7,499 nucleotides of DNA from Chitinophagaceae bacterium (GCA_013205585.1 JABMML010000249.1:1-7499), one strand, 5' to 3'; positions 1 to 7,350 are shown, counted from the stretch's first letter. Notes: generated by a model not told the origin, from the letters alone. Made by a program: numbers and translations.

Positions 1-2054
1 CCTTTCTAGGCAGCCAAGGAGGTGCTTCTACCATTACCATGCAAACGGCTAAAAATTTATTTACCGGTAACTGGGGCACTAAAAACAAATTACTGCGTGT
101 TATTCAGAAAATAAAAGAAAGTATTATTGCCATTAAACTAGAACGCAATTTTACCAAACAAGAAATTATCACGCTTTATTTAAATACCGTTCCCTTTAGT
201 GAAAATGTGTTTGGGGTAAGTAATGCTTCTAGAACCTTTTTTCAAAAAGAACCCGACCGCTTAACAGTGGAAGAAGCGGCTTTATTAATAGGTATGATTA
301 ATGCGCCTACTAAGTACAACCCTAACAGAAATCCTAAGTTGGCCTTAGAAAGAAGAAACTTAGTTATAAGTAGAATGGCAGGACAAAAATATATAAGCCA
401 AGACCAGGCAGAAGAACTTAGAAATTTACCCATTGCCACTAATTTTAAAAAGCTAGATCAAAACAATGGACTTGGCCCCTATTTCAGAATGACTTTAGGA
501 GAGTACATGAAAAAATGGTGCAAAGAACATAAAAAAAATAATGGCGACCCTTACGATTTATACAGAGATGGTTTAAAAATTTATACTACCATTAATCCTA
601 GAATGCAATTATATGCAGAACAAGCAGTAGCCCAGCACATGTCCTATTTACAAAAACAATTTAATCAACAAGCCAATATAAAATCGGGTACTATTTGGAA
701 AGAGTTTAGCGCCCAACTAGAACTAGCGGTAAAACAAACCGACAGATGGAAGAATTTGAAAAAAGAAGAGATGGAAGAGGAAGCGATTAGAAAAACTTTC
801 AACGAGCCTTTGCAAATGCGCATTTTTGCTTGGAATAAAAACCGTTTTATTGATACCATCATGACCCCTTATGATTCTTTAAAGTATCATAAGCAAACTT
901 TACAAACCGGATTTTTAGCGGTAGACCCTTTCACTGGAGAAGTCAAAGCCTGGGTAGGTGGTGTAGATTTTAAAACATTCAAATACGATCACGTTAATAT
1001 AAATACAAAAAGACAAGTGGGTTCAACCATTAAACCTTTGTTGTATTCATTAGCCATTGAAGAATCGGGCTTTACACCCAATACCATTGTACAAGATGTA
1101 CAACAAAATTTTGATGGATATGGCATGGTGCCTAATACACCTAAAACCTGTACTTTCCAGTCTATTCCTATGGCACAGGCTTTAGCTGAATCTAGAAACT
1201 GCTCCTCGGCCTTTATCATGAAACAAATTAATGGCAATAGCAATGAAGCTGCTAAACAATTTGTGGAGTATTTGAAAAAGTGCAATATCAAATCCGATAT
1301 ACAACCCTATCCTTCTATTGCATTAGGTGCCGTTGAAATTTCACTCTTTGAAATGGTACAAGCCTATACCATGTTCCCTGGAGCGGGTTATAATGCACAG
1401 CCCTTCTTTATTAATAGAATTGAGGACAAAAACGGTAATGTACTTGAAAGCTATTCTCCTCAAAGAAGAAAAGTGATTAAAGAAGAAACGGCCTATTCTG
1501 TTGTAAGTATGATGCAAGGAGTGATACAGAAAGGAACGGGCAGAAGTATGTATTCTTATGCTGTTCCAACACAGTCAATTGCAGGTAAAACTGGAACCAC
1601 TAATGACAATAGCGATTTATGGTTTATGGGTTATACTCCACAATTATTAGCAGGCGCTTGGGTGGGATGTGACGACCGTTATATAAGATTCTCAGATAAT
1701 TATTTTGGACAAGGCGCACACGCATCTTTACCTATCTGGGCGAATTTTATGAGTAAGGTAGCCGCAGACCCTGCATGTAATTTAGATGTGAATGCAAGCT
1801 TTGAAAGACCATCGAGTATGCTTAACGACTTTAATATAGATTTTATTTCAAAAGATAGTACAGGTTTAGAAGGCATTGATGATATTATTAATACAGAAGA
1901 TATTAAAGCTGAATCGGATTATACTATTCCTGATGCTGAAATTGCTAGCCCTGTTAAAAATAATTCGAAGGATACAAAATCTAAAGATACAAAGACAAAG
2001 GCCAATAAAGAAGGGGCAAAACCAAAAGCAATCTTTCCGCCAAAGAAGAACTAA
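1..2054 (+). CDS. Class A penicillin-binding protein (PBP1A-type transglycosylase/transpeptidase), 5'-truncated by window edge
   Basis: This bifunctional peptidoglycan synthase polymerises lipid II into glycan strands (GT51 domain) and cross-links stem peptides (penicillin-binding transpeptidase domain) on the periplasmic face of the inner membrane. The frame is open from base 3 with no start. The ATG at 39 lies inside GT51 motif II (GGASTITMQTAKNLF), so it is internal. The cytoplasmic tail, membrane anchor and motif I with its catalytic Glu are off-window. Counting from that internal Met, motif III contains KIKES (E27), followed by LYLNTVPFSENVFG. The transpeptidase motifs are STIK (Ser329, codon 1023-1025), SRN (codons 1191-1199) and KTGTT (1587-1601). 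The C-terminal tail (about residues 640-671) is Lys/Ser/Thr-rich, of low complexity and probably disordered. Motif II has Met where Gln is usual; the second Gln and the Lys are kept. The stop overlaps the convergent porQ stop. The family call is secure; whether to name it mrcA/ponA is not. Confidence 0.95.
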   Translation, partial: FLGSQGGASTITMQTAKNLFTGNWGTKNKLLRVIQKIKESIIAIKLERNFTKQEIITLYLNTVPFSENVFGVSNASRTFFQKEPDRLTVEEAALLIGMINAPTKYNPNRNPKLALERRNLVISRMAGQKYISQDQAEELRNLPIATNFKKLDQNNGLGPYFRMTLGEYMKKWCKEHKKNNGDPYDLYRDGLKIYTTINPRMQLYAEQAVAQHMSYLQKQFNQQANIKSGTIWKEFSAQLELAVKQTDRWKNLKKEEMEEEAIRKTFNEPLQMRIFAWNKNRFIDTIMTPYDSLKYHKQTLQTGFLAVDPFTGEVKAWVGGVDFKTFKYDHVNINTKRQVGSTIKPLLYSLAIEESGFTPNTIVQDVQQNFDGYGMVPNTPKTCTFQSIPMAQALAESRNCSSAFIMKQINGNSNEAAKQFVEYLKKCNIKSDIQPYPSIALGAVEISLFEMVQAYTMFPGAGYNAQPFFINRIEDKNGNVLESYSPQRRKVIKEETAYSVVSMMQGVIQKGTGRSMYSYAVPTQSIAGKTGTTNDNSDLWFMGYTPQLLAGAWVGCDDRYIRFSDNYFGQGAHASLPIWANFMSKVAADPACNLDVNASFERPSSMLNDFNIDFISKDSTGLEGIDDIINTEDIKAESDYTIPDAEIASPVKNNSKDTKSKDTKTKANKEGAKPKAIFPPKKN

Positions 2055-3091
2055 CGTGTATTTTTCAAGGAATAAAAAATAGAGAAATGGTGGTATAAAT
2101 TTCTTTGGAAAAATGCATTTCCATATTGTATCGTAACACGAGGTAATTTAAAACCCAATCCTGCACTAAATCCATTGAACCAATTTTGTTGGTTTTGAAT
2201 ATTTAAATCGAAGCGTCGGATAAAATTATAACCAAAATTAATACTTACCTGCTCTGCTATATTCACTTCAGTCCCCAATATTAAATGATTAAAAATATCT
2301 TGAGCAGTGGATGGCGCTTTATACCCTTCCGAAGTATAAAAACTAGGGTCGTAGAAGGTATTGTTCCAAATAGAAAGCCTTTGTGCTGTTAAAGAAAATT
2401 GAATAGGTGCACTTTCTAATTTTTTAGAAACTCCCATAATAATATTTAAAGGAAGCCTTTCTTTTTCTGTGTAAGAGGAAAGCTGTCCTCCCACATTATT
2501 GGCAAGTATACTTGCACGCAGTAATCGGTTTGATGAAGTATAGACCATGGATAAGTCCATGGCTAGCCCAGTAGATTTATAAATGCCATAATTGGATTGT
2601 ATTAATTTAAGCGTGGCACCTAGGTTTATATTTTTTCTGAATAAAGAAGCCATTGAAACTTGTGCCACATAATCATTGGCTAAAAAATTCCCCATCTCAT
2701 TGCCCGATACATCGGTCATATTTATATTTCCATACCCCATATAATGAAGACCCCAACCAATTACCCAATTTTTTTTGGGTAAATAATGCGCCCCACTAAA
2801 ATCGTACTGCTGAATATTTGAAAAATAAGACTTCACACTTAAATGAACTACTTTATCCATTGAAGGATCTAATAAAGCAGGGTTATACATTGCCAAACCT
2901 AAGTCGGACCCAAGATGACTAATATTAATACCTCCCAAGGAAGTAGCTTTAGCACTATAGGGTAAGTTTAAAAATTGATATACTTCGTTGGCATTAGATT
3001 TTTGGGCGCGTACAGAATGGGTACTTACAAAAAATGTAATGAAAACAATAATACCTACTATATATCTTGACTTTAATACCACCCTTCTCAT
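2051..3091 (-). CDS. porQ: Type IX secretion system outer-membrane protein PorQ
   Basis: The product is 346 aa. A signal peptide is clear: basic MRRVVLKSR, a hydrophobic stretch at about residues 10-25, and a VRA|Q cleavage site near residue 29. The mature start has the PorQ/PorV-like signature YQFLNLPYSAKATSLGG, then LGLAMYNPALLDP, followed by alternating polar/aromatic stretches typical of an outer-membrane beta-barrel (for example VIGWGLHYMGYGNINMTD) up to an aromatic C-terminal strand. In Porphyromonas gingivalis PorQ belongs to the cell-surface attachment complex with PorU, PorV and PorZ, which cleaves and anchors type IX cargo; that role here is by family membership. The ATG at 3091 is the only start that keeps the signal peptide, because an in-frame TAG lies four codons upstream. 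It follows lon by 17 bp and is probably cotranscribed with it. Its TAG stop overlaps the PBP stop. A PorV/FadL-like paralogue is the main alternative. Confidence 0.85.
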   Translation of the reverse strand: MRRVVLKSRYIVGIIVFITFFVSTHSVRAQKSNANEVYQFLNLPYSAKATSLGGINISHLGSDLGLAMYNPALLDPSMDKVVHLSVKSYFSNIQQYDFSGAHYLPKKNWVIGWGLHYMGYGNINMTDVSGNEMGNFLANDYVAQVSMASLFRKNINLGATLKLIQSNYGIYKSTGLAMDLSMVYTSSNRLLRASILANNVGGQLSSYTEKERLPLNIIMGVSKKLESAPIQFSLTAQRLSIWNNTFYDPSFYTSEGYKAPSTAQDIFNHLILGTEVNIAEQVSINFGYNFIRRFDLNIQNQQNWFNGFSAGLGFKLPRVTIQYGNAFFQRNLYHHFSIFYSLKNTR

Positions 3092-3108
3092 AGAACAAAG
3101 CTAGGGAT

Positions 3109-5511
3109 TTAAACTAAGGCTAAGTCAAGCACTTGTTGCATATTTTTTACATAATGAAACTGTAGTCCTTTAATAAAACTATTGTCAATTTCATTGATAT
3201 CTTTTTCATTCTGCCAGCAAAGTATAATTTCTTTCATACCAGCTCTTTTAGCCGCTAATATTTTTTCTTTAATGCCCCCTACAGGTAATACCTGACCACG
3301 CAAGGTGATTTCACCGGTCATGGCTAAATAAGGTTTTACCTTTCTACCCGTAAAGGCTGAAGTAAGTGCAGTGAGCATAGTAATACCAGCACTAGGACCA
3401 TCCTTAGGCACTGCCCCTTCAGGTACATGCACATGAATAGCCTTCGTTGTAAATAAATTGGGGTCAACTCCAATTTTTTTCGCATTGCTTTGCAAATAAG
3501 TAAGGGCTGTGTCCACACTTTCTTTCATCACATTACCAAGGTTACCAGTAAGCTTTAAGCCTCCTTTACCTTCGGCAAGTAATACTTCAATAAATAAAAT
3601 ATCGCCACCCACATAGGTCCAGGCCAAACCCACTGCCACCCCTGGCATATTTACTGTTTTATAAATTTCATTGCTATATTTAGCCTGCCCTAATATTTTA
3701 TTTAAATCGGTTTTGGTAACTGTGGGTTTTACCTTATGCTTATAGGCAAGTTCCTTGGCCTGATAACGCATAATAGATGCCAGTTGTCTGTCTAATTCAC
3801 GCACACCACTTTCTCTTGTATAATCTTCAATTACTTTTTCAAGCACATTGTCAAGCACTTTAAAATTTATTTTATCAAGTCCATGTGCTTGTCTTTGCTT
3901 AGGCAGTAAATGTCTTTTAGCAATTTCAATTTTTTCTTCTACTGCATAACCACTTAAATCAATAATTTCTAAACGGTCTCTTAAGGCTGGTTGAATGCGG
4001 CTAATATCATTGGCCGTTGCAATAAATAAAGTTTTACTTAAATCGTATTCCGATTCTAAATAATTATCATAAAAACTATGGTTCTGTTCTGGATCTAATA
4101 CTTCTAACAAAGCAGAAGAAGGATCTCCTCTATGGTCGCTGCCAATTTTATCTATTTCATCCAATATCATGACCGGATTAGAGGTCTTCACCTTACGCAG
4201 GCTTTGTACAATTCTTCCTGGCATGGCGCCAATATAGGTTTTACGGTGTCCTCTAATTTCACTTTCATCATGCAATCCACCAAGACTTACTCTAATGTAT
4301 TTTCTACCAATGGCATGCGCAATAGATTTGCCTAAAGAAGTCTTACCAATACCTGGAGGCCCTAAGAAACATAAAATAGGGCTTTTCATATCGCCTTTAA
4401 TTTTAAGTACAGCTAGGTACTCTAAAATTCTATTTTTTATTTTACCCATACCGTAATGGTCGGCGTCTAATACTTTTTTAGCGTTCTTTAAATCGTAGTT
4501 GTCTGCTGTGTACTGCTCCCAAGGCAGGTCTAATAATAAATCCAAATGATTATACACTACTGAATAGTCTGGGGTGCTGGGGTGCATACGCTCCAATTTC
4601 TCCAAACCATTTTGAAATAATTTTTTAGCCGACTCTGGCCACTTCTTCCCTTCCGCTTTCTTTTTCATCTCCGCCACTTCGCGCTCGTTCGGGTCACCCC
4701 CTAATTCATCCTTAATACTTTTTAATTGTTGTTGTAAAAAGTAATCGCGTTGTTGCTTGTCAATTTCGGTGCGCGTTTTATTGGCCACCTTATTTTTTAA
4801 TTCAACGAATTGTAATTCTTGTTGTAAAAATTGAATTAATTTTTCTGCCCTAAGCGAAATATTATTTTGTTCTAATAAAGCTTGTTTATCGTTTACATCC
4901 ACGCTTAAATTGCTACTTACAAAATTGATTAGAAACAGTGGGCTTTCAATATTTTTTAAAATCATGGCTGCCTCCGATGGAAAATTAGGAGACAACTGAA
5001 TAATTTGAGTGGCTAAATCTTTTATATTGGATAAGTAGGCTTGAAAATTTTGATTCTCTTTTTCTACTTTATCTTCTACCAATACTTTTACACTGGCTTT
5101 GAAAAAAGGATCTTCTTCTTTCATCTCCAATAGTTCAAATCGCTTCTTACCTTGAATAATAATGGTGGTACCTCCATCTTGCATCTTAATCATTTTAATG
5201 ATTTTTGCAACTGTACCTATTTGACATAAATCGGCGGGTGTAGGGTCTTCTATATTGCCATCCTTTTGAGAAACCACCCCAATTAATTTATCCTTATTAT
5301 AAGATGCCTTCACGGCTTGAATGCTTTTATCTCTTCCTACCGTAATAGGAATAACTACGCCCGGAAACAGGACCGTATTTCGCAATGGCAAAATGGGTAA
5401 TAAAGAATCAATCACCATTTCTGGCTCGTTCTCTTCACTTTGCTCATTAAATGAAAATAAAGGTATAAACTCATTATCTTCTTCCCCCTTAAACAAAAAC
5501 GTCTTATCCAC
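3109..5511 (-). CDS. lon: ATP-dependent protease La (Lon), GTG start
   Basis: This is an 800-aa cytoplasmic AAA+ serine protease that unfolds and degrades damaged and regulatory proteins; E. coli Lon is 784 aa. The N-terminal substrate-binding domain begins at LLPILPLRNTVLFPG (about residues 37-51), and a helical region covers about 210-310. The AAA+ module has Walker A GPPGIGKT (384-391), Walker B VMILDEID (447-454), a sensor-like TAND segment (499-502) and PALRDRLE with the arginine-finger region (508-515). The protease domain has PKDGPSAG with catalytic Ser707 and VGGIKEK with Lys750. The 43-residue Ser-Lys spacing equals that of E. coli S679/K722. All key residues are present. The start is GTG: an in-frame TAA lies two codons upstream, and the next Met is residue 32, which would remove the acidic N-terminal leader containing EFIPL. 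The upstream region holds several inverted repeats but no clear consensus promoter. Confidence 0.97.
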   Translation of the reverse strand: MDKTFLFKGEEDNEFIPLFSFNEQSEENEPEMVIDSLLPILPLRNTVLFPGVVIPITVGRDKSIQAVKASYNKDKLIGVVSQKDGNIEDPTPADLCQIGTVAKIIKMIKMQDGGTTIIIQGKKRFELLEMKEEDPFFKASVKVLVEDKVEKENQNFQAYLSNIKDLATQIIQLSPNFPSEAAMILKNIESPLFLINFVSSNLSVDVNDKQALLEQNNISLRAEKLIQFLQQELQFVELKNKVANKTRTEIDKQQRDYFLQQQLKSIKDELGGDPNEREVAEMKKKAEGKKWPESAKKLFQNGLEKLERMHPSTPDYSVVYNHLDLLLDLPWEQYTADNYDLKNAKKVLDADHYGMGKIKNRILEYLAVLKIKGDMKSPILCFLGPPGIGKTSLGKSIAHAIGRKYIRVSLGGLHDESEIRGHRKTYIGAMPGRIVQSLRKVKTSNPVMILDEIDKIGSDHRGDPSSALLEVLDPEQNHSFYDNYLESEYDLSKTLFIATANDISRIQPALRDRLEIIDLSGYAVEEKIEIAKRHLLPKQRQAHGLDKINFKVLDNVLEKVIEDYTRESGVRELDRQLASIMRYQAKELAYKHKVKPTVTKTDLNKILGQAKYSNEIYKTVNMPGVAVGLAWTYVGGDILFIEVLLAEGKGGLKLTGNLGNVMKESVDTALTYLQSNAKKIGVDPNLFTTKAIHVHVPEGAVPKDGPSAGITMLTALTSAFTGRKVKPYLAMTGEITLRGQVLPVGGIKEKILAAKRAGMKEIILCWQNEKDINEIDNSFIKGLQFHYVKNMQQVLDLALV

Positions 5512-5640
5512 TCTTTATACAATTTAAATTAAAGTCAAAATGACATAGCGCCTTAGTAAAACCTGCTTTGACTAAGGTATACCCTTATAAGGCAATATTG
5601 ATGCCAAAAACCCATAATTGACTATGGATGTAGAAATCCC
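5512..5640 (-). promoter_or_regulatory. lon leader/promoter region with clustered inverted repeats
   Basis: This non-coding stretch lies between the lon start and the terminator of the upstream lipoprotein gene. It must hold the lon promoter if that terminator works. It contains, in order away from lon, CCTTAGT/ACTAAGG (5551-5557 and 5571-5577, 13-nt spacer), the perfect palindrome CCTTATAAGG (5583-5592), GGCA/TGCC (5591-5605) and CCATA/TATGG (5612-5627). The CCTTA half-site occurs four times counting both strands. No CIRCE element and no well-spaced TTTG / TAnnTTTG promoter was found. TACCTTAG, read on the - strand at the edge of the first dyad, is a weak -7 candidate, but its nearest TTTG is 25 nt away. 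Regulatory function is inferred. Confidence 0.35.
5551..5577. repeat. Inverted repeat CCTTAGT-N13-ACTAAGG upstream of lon
   Basis: The arms are perfect 7-bp matches at 5551-5557 and 5571-5577. The innermost lon-proximal arm ends about 40 bp before the GTG start. The structure could be an operator or an mRNA leader hairpin. It is not followed by a T-run on either strand, so a terminator is unlikely. Confidence 0.5.
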
Positions 5641-5652
5641 TAAAATAAAAAA

Positions 5653-5677
5653 TCCTCCCCGATATAATCGGGAAGGA
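5653..5677 (-). terminator. Intrinsic terminator of the small lipoprotein gene
   Basis: On the - strand, TCCTT-CCCGAT, a 3-nt loop and ATCGGG-GAGGA form a stem of ten pairs with one internal mismatch. The core arms are at 5658-5663 and 5667-5672. TTTTTTATTTTA follows directly (complement of 5641-5652). A GC-rich stem plus a T-run 36 bp past the stop is a classical rho-independent terminator. It should insulate lon from transcription arriving from der and the lipoprotein gene. Confidence 0.85.
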
Positions 5678-5678
5678 C

Positions 5679-5692
5679 CTTCTTGCAAGAAG
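5679..5692. repeat. 14-bp perfect palindrome CTTCTTGCAAGAAG in the lipoprotein 3' UTR
   Basis: This sequence is identical to its own reverse complement. In RNA it could fold as a 5-bp stem with a TGCA loop. It sits 20 bp after the lipoprotein stop and immediately before the terminator hairpin, so the 3' UTR has two consecutive dyads. It could be an mRNA-stabilising hairpin or a protein-binding site; neither can be decided from sequence. Confidence 0.55.
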
Positions 5693-5712
5693 TTATTTAT
5701 AAACTTCTGAAA

Positions 5713-5880
5713 TTACTTTGCAACAGCAGCTGTATCAACAGTTGCAGCAGCAGCAGTGTCAACAGTTGCAGCAGCAGCTGTATCAACAGTTGCAGCAGCA
5801 GAGTCAGTTGTTGCTTCTGTAGAAGCACCACCACATGCAGCTAGTGCAGCGATAGCGAAAATTGCGATAACTTTTTTCAT
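5713..5880 (-). CDS. Small Ala/Thr-rich repeat lipoprotein, function unknown
   Basis: The product is 55 aa. Residues 1-15 are a lipoprotein signal peptide (MKK, then VIAIFAIAALAA) and Cys16 sits in the lipobox LAAC, so a 40-residue mature lipoprotein is predicted. It is followed by GG and therefore lacks the acidic surface-export signal reported for some Bacteroidota lipoproteins. After a short STEATTDS linker come three tandem copies of TVDTAAAA (31-38, 39-46, 47-54, the last with a Val for Ala), encoded by 24-bp units. There is no recognisable fold, and the tail is acidic and low-complexity. An ATG 19 codons upstream (5937) is in frame, but it would bury the signal peptide behind 19 extra residues, so 5880 is the better start. 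Similar tiny Ala/Thr/Asp repeat lipoproteins are, as I recall, common in Bacteroidota and unassigned. It has its own promoter candidate and terminator, which suggests a short, perhaps abundant transcript. Confidence 0.75.
   Translation of the reverse strand: MKKVIAIFAIAALAACGGASTEATTDSAAATVDTAAAATVDTAAAATVDTAAVAK
5719..5790 (-). repeat. Three tandem 24-bp repeats inside the lipoprotein gene
   Basis: The units are 5719-5742, 5743-5766 and 5767-5790. Each encodes TVDTAAAA or a one-residue variant, and 5791-5808 looks like a decayed further copy. The period is a multiple of three, so gain or loss of a unit keeps the frame. Units differ at a few positions (for example ACA versus ACT for Thr and GAT versus GAC for Asp), so the array is not freshly duplicated. 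Confidence 0.85.
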
Positions 5881-5915
5881 TTTTTGGTTTTTTAAGTTTT
5901 GTAAAAATACGAAGG

Positions 5916-5947
5916 CGAAGATAGCCATCCCCTTCAATTATGCCAAA
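5916..5947 (-). promoter_or_regulatory. Candidate Bacteroidota-type promoter for the small lipoprotein
   Basis: Read on the - strand, TTTG (complement of 5944-5947) is followed by a 20-nt spacer and TATCTTCG (complement of 5916-5923). This matches the TTTG-N19-21-TAnnTTTG pattern of Bacteroidota housekeeping promoters with one -7 mismatch. It predicts a leader of about 30 nt before the ATG at 5880. TATTTTTA at 5902-5909 is a second possible -7 element but lacks a spaced partner. Confidence 0.4.
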
Positions 5948-5992
5948 TTTTAACATTATTTATTTCTTAACAGTACCCAAACAGAGGGAATT

Positions 5993-7330
5993 CTACTTTT
6001 TCCTGAAATAGACCCTAATAGGCACCCCTGTAAACTTGAAGTTTGCTCTAAGCTGATTTTCAAGGTAGTTACGATAAGGAACCTTAATGTCATCTGGAAA
6101 ATTAGTAAAAAAGGCAAAACTAGGTACCCTAGTAGGTAACTGGGATACGAACTTAATCTTAATCACATGGCCTCTAACAACTGGGGCCTGATACTTAAGA
6201 ATAGCCTTCAACATAATATCGTTTAACTTAGAAGTAGGCACTTTACGGTGCTTATTTTCATAAACCTCTAAGGCTAGTTCTATGGCTTTGAATATGCGGG
6301 TTTTTTCTACTGCAGATATGAATAGCACAGGCACATCTGTAAAAGGAGCTAGTTTCTCTTTCACCACTTTCTCGTAGTCTCTAGCCGTATTGGTTTCCTT
6401 CTCAATTAAATCCCATTTATTAATCAAAACAACGATACCCTTACCCTTCTTAGAGGCAAGGCTAAATATGCTTAAATCTTGGGCTGTAACGCCTTTAGTA
6501 GCATCAACCACTAATAAACAAACATCGGCCTCGTCCATGGCCTTAATGGCTCTGATAATGGAGTAAAATTCAAGATCGTCTTTCTCCTTATTCTTACGTC
6601 TAATACCTGCTGTATCAATTAGAATAAATTCCTTTTGGAACATAGTATAATGCGTATGAATGGTATCGCGTGTAGTGCCTGCAATATCACTTACAATGGT
6701 TCTGTCCTGACCAATCATGGCATTTAATAAACTAGACTTACCTACATTTGGCTGACCCATAATGGCAATCTTAGGAACCTCCAGTACTTCTTCTTCCCCT
6801 TCAGCTATTTCTTCATCGTCATTACTTACTTCCTTAATTTTAATATCGTTGGTTACGGCATCTAAAAGTTCCCCCGTTCCACTTCCTGAAATAGAGCTCA
6901 CAAAGTAGTTATGCTCAAAGCCCATTCCGTAAAACTCGGTGCCTTCTAAAGCACGTGTTGAATTATCAACCTTATTGACACATACATACACTGGCTTAGT
7001 GCTTCTTCTAAGCATATCGGCCATAGAGGCGTCTAAGTCTGTTAAACCCACGGCTGCATCAACCATAAATATGATAGAATTAGCTTCTTCAATAGCAATC
7101 TTTACCTGCTTGCGAATCTCGGTTTCAAACATATCACGAGAATCGGGTACAAAACCACCCGTATCAATTACGTTGAAGGTTTTACCCGCCCATTCAGTTA
7201 CCCCGTATTGACGGTCTCTGGTTACACCGCTAATATCGTCCACGATGGCTTTACGCTCCTCTAAGAAACGATTAAACAAAGTGCTTTTTCCTACGTTTGG
7301 CCTTCCTACAATAGCCACTGTATAGCTCAT
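5993..7330 (-). CDS. der: Ribosome-assembly GTPase Der (EngA)
   Basis: This 445-aa tandem GTPase is needed for maturation of the 50S ribosomal subunit in the cytoplasm. G domain 1 has GRPNVGKS (9-16), Thr37 in GVTRD, DTGG (56-59), NKVD (119-122) and SSISG (145-149). An acidic linker at about 169-183 (NDDEEIAEGEEE) separates it from G domain 2, which has GQPNVGKS (192-199), TTRD (219-222), DTAG (239-242), NKWD (304-307) and SA (339-340). The C-terminal KH-like domain, about 355-445, ends in TGVPIRVYFRKK. Every G motif is intact and the length is normal for the family. The start at 7330 puts the first P-loop at residue 9, as expected. It lies 83 bp after era on the same strand, with a promoter candidate in the gap. 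No clear terminator follows its stop, so readthrough toward the lipoprotein gene is possible. Confidence 0.97.
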   Translation of the reverse strand: MSYTVAIVGRPNVGKSTLFNRFLEERKAIVDDISGVTRDRQYGVTEWAGKTFNVIDTGGFVPDSRDMFETEIRKQVKIAIEEANSIIFMVDAAVGLTDLDASMADMLRRSTKPVYVCVNKVDNSTRALEGTEFYGMGFEHNYFVSSISGSGTGELLDAVTNDIKIKEVSNDDEEIAEGEEEVLEVPKIAIMGQPNVGKSSLLNAMIGQDRTIVSDIAGTTRDTIHTHYTMFQKEFILIDTAGIRRKNKEKDDLEFYSIIRAIKAMDEADVCLLVVDATKGVTAQDLSIFSLASKKGKGIVVLINKWDLIEKETNTARDYEKVVKEKLAPFTDVPVLFISAVEKTRIFKAIELALEVYENKHRKVPTSKLNDIMLKAILKYQAPVVRGHVIKIKFVSQLPTRVPSFAFFTNFPDDIKVPYRNYLENQLRANFKFTGVPIRVYFRKK

Positions 7331-7350
7331 AATAATATATATTTAATATT

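Noticed and set aside
989..1291. 100-codon - strand frame opposite the PBP
   Set aside because: It lies wholly inside the PBP transpeptidase coding region. The hydrophobic, Cys-containing translation has no family signature.
1876..2082. + strand frame overlapping the PBP C-terminus in another phase
   Set aside because: Its Ile/Leu- then Lys-rich translation comes from reading the AT-rich, Lys-rich PBP tail out of frame.
2107..2124. Short dyad GGAAA / TTTCC past the PBP stop, as a possible terminator
   Set aside because: The stem is only 5 bp with no T-run after it, and it lies inside porQ coding sequence.
4132..4335. + strand frame inside lon, with similar ones at 5321-5527 and on the - strand at 3336-3518
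   Set aside because: All overlap conserved lon coding sequence with intact catalytic motifs. None has its own domain or signal.
5745..5804. GCA/CAG-type trinucleotide runs as a microsatellite or CRISPR-like array
   Set aside because: The runs are alanine codons within a 24-bp coding repeat. There are no unique spacers and the frame is maintained.
5756..5953. + strand reading frame rich in Ala, Val and Ser opposite the lipoprotein gene
   Set aside because: It is the antisense of the 24-bp repeats. The - strand frame has a proper lipoprotein signal, a promoter candidate and a terminator, and this one has none.
6939..7211. 90-codon + strand frame opposite der
   Set aside because: It lies wholly within the coding region of Der G domain 1, shows no recognisable motif and is a frame shadow.
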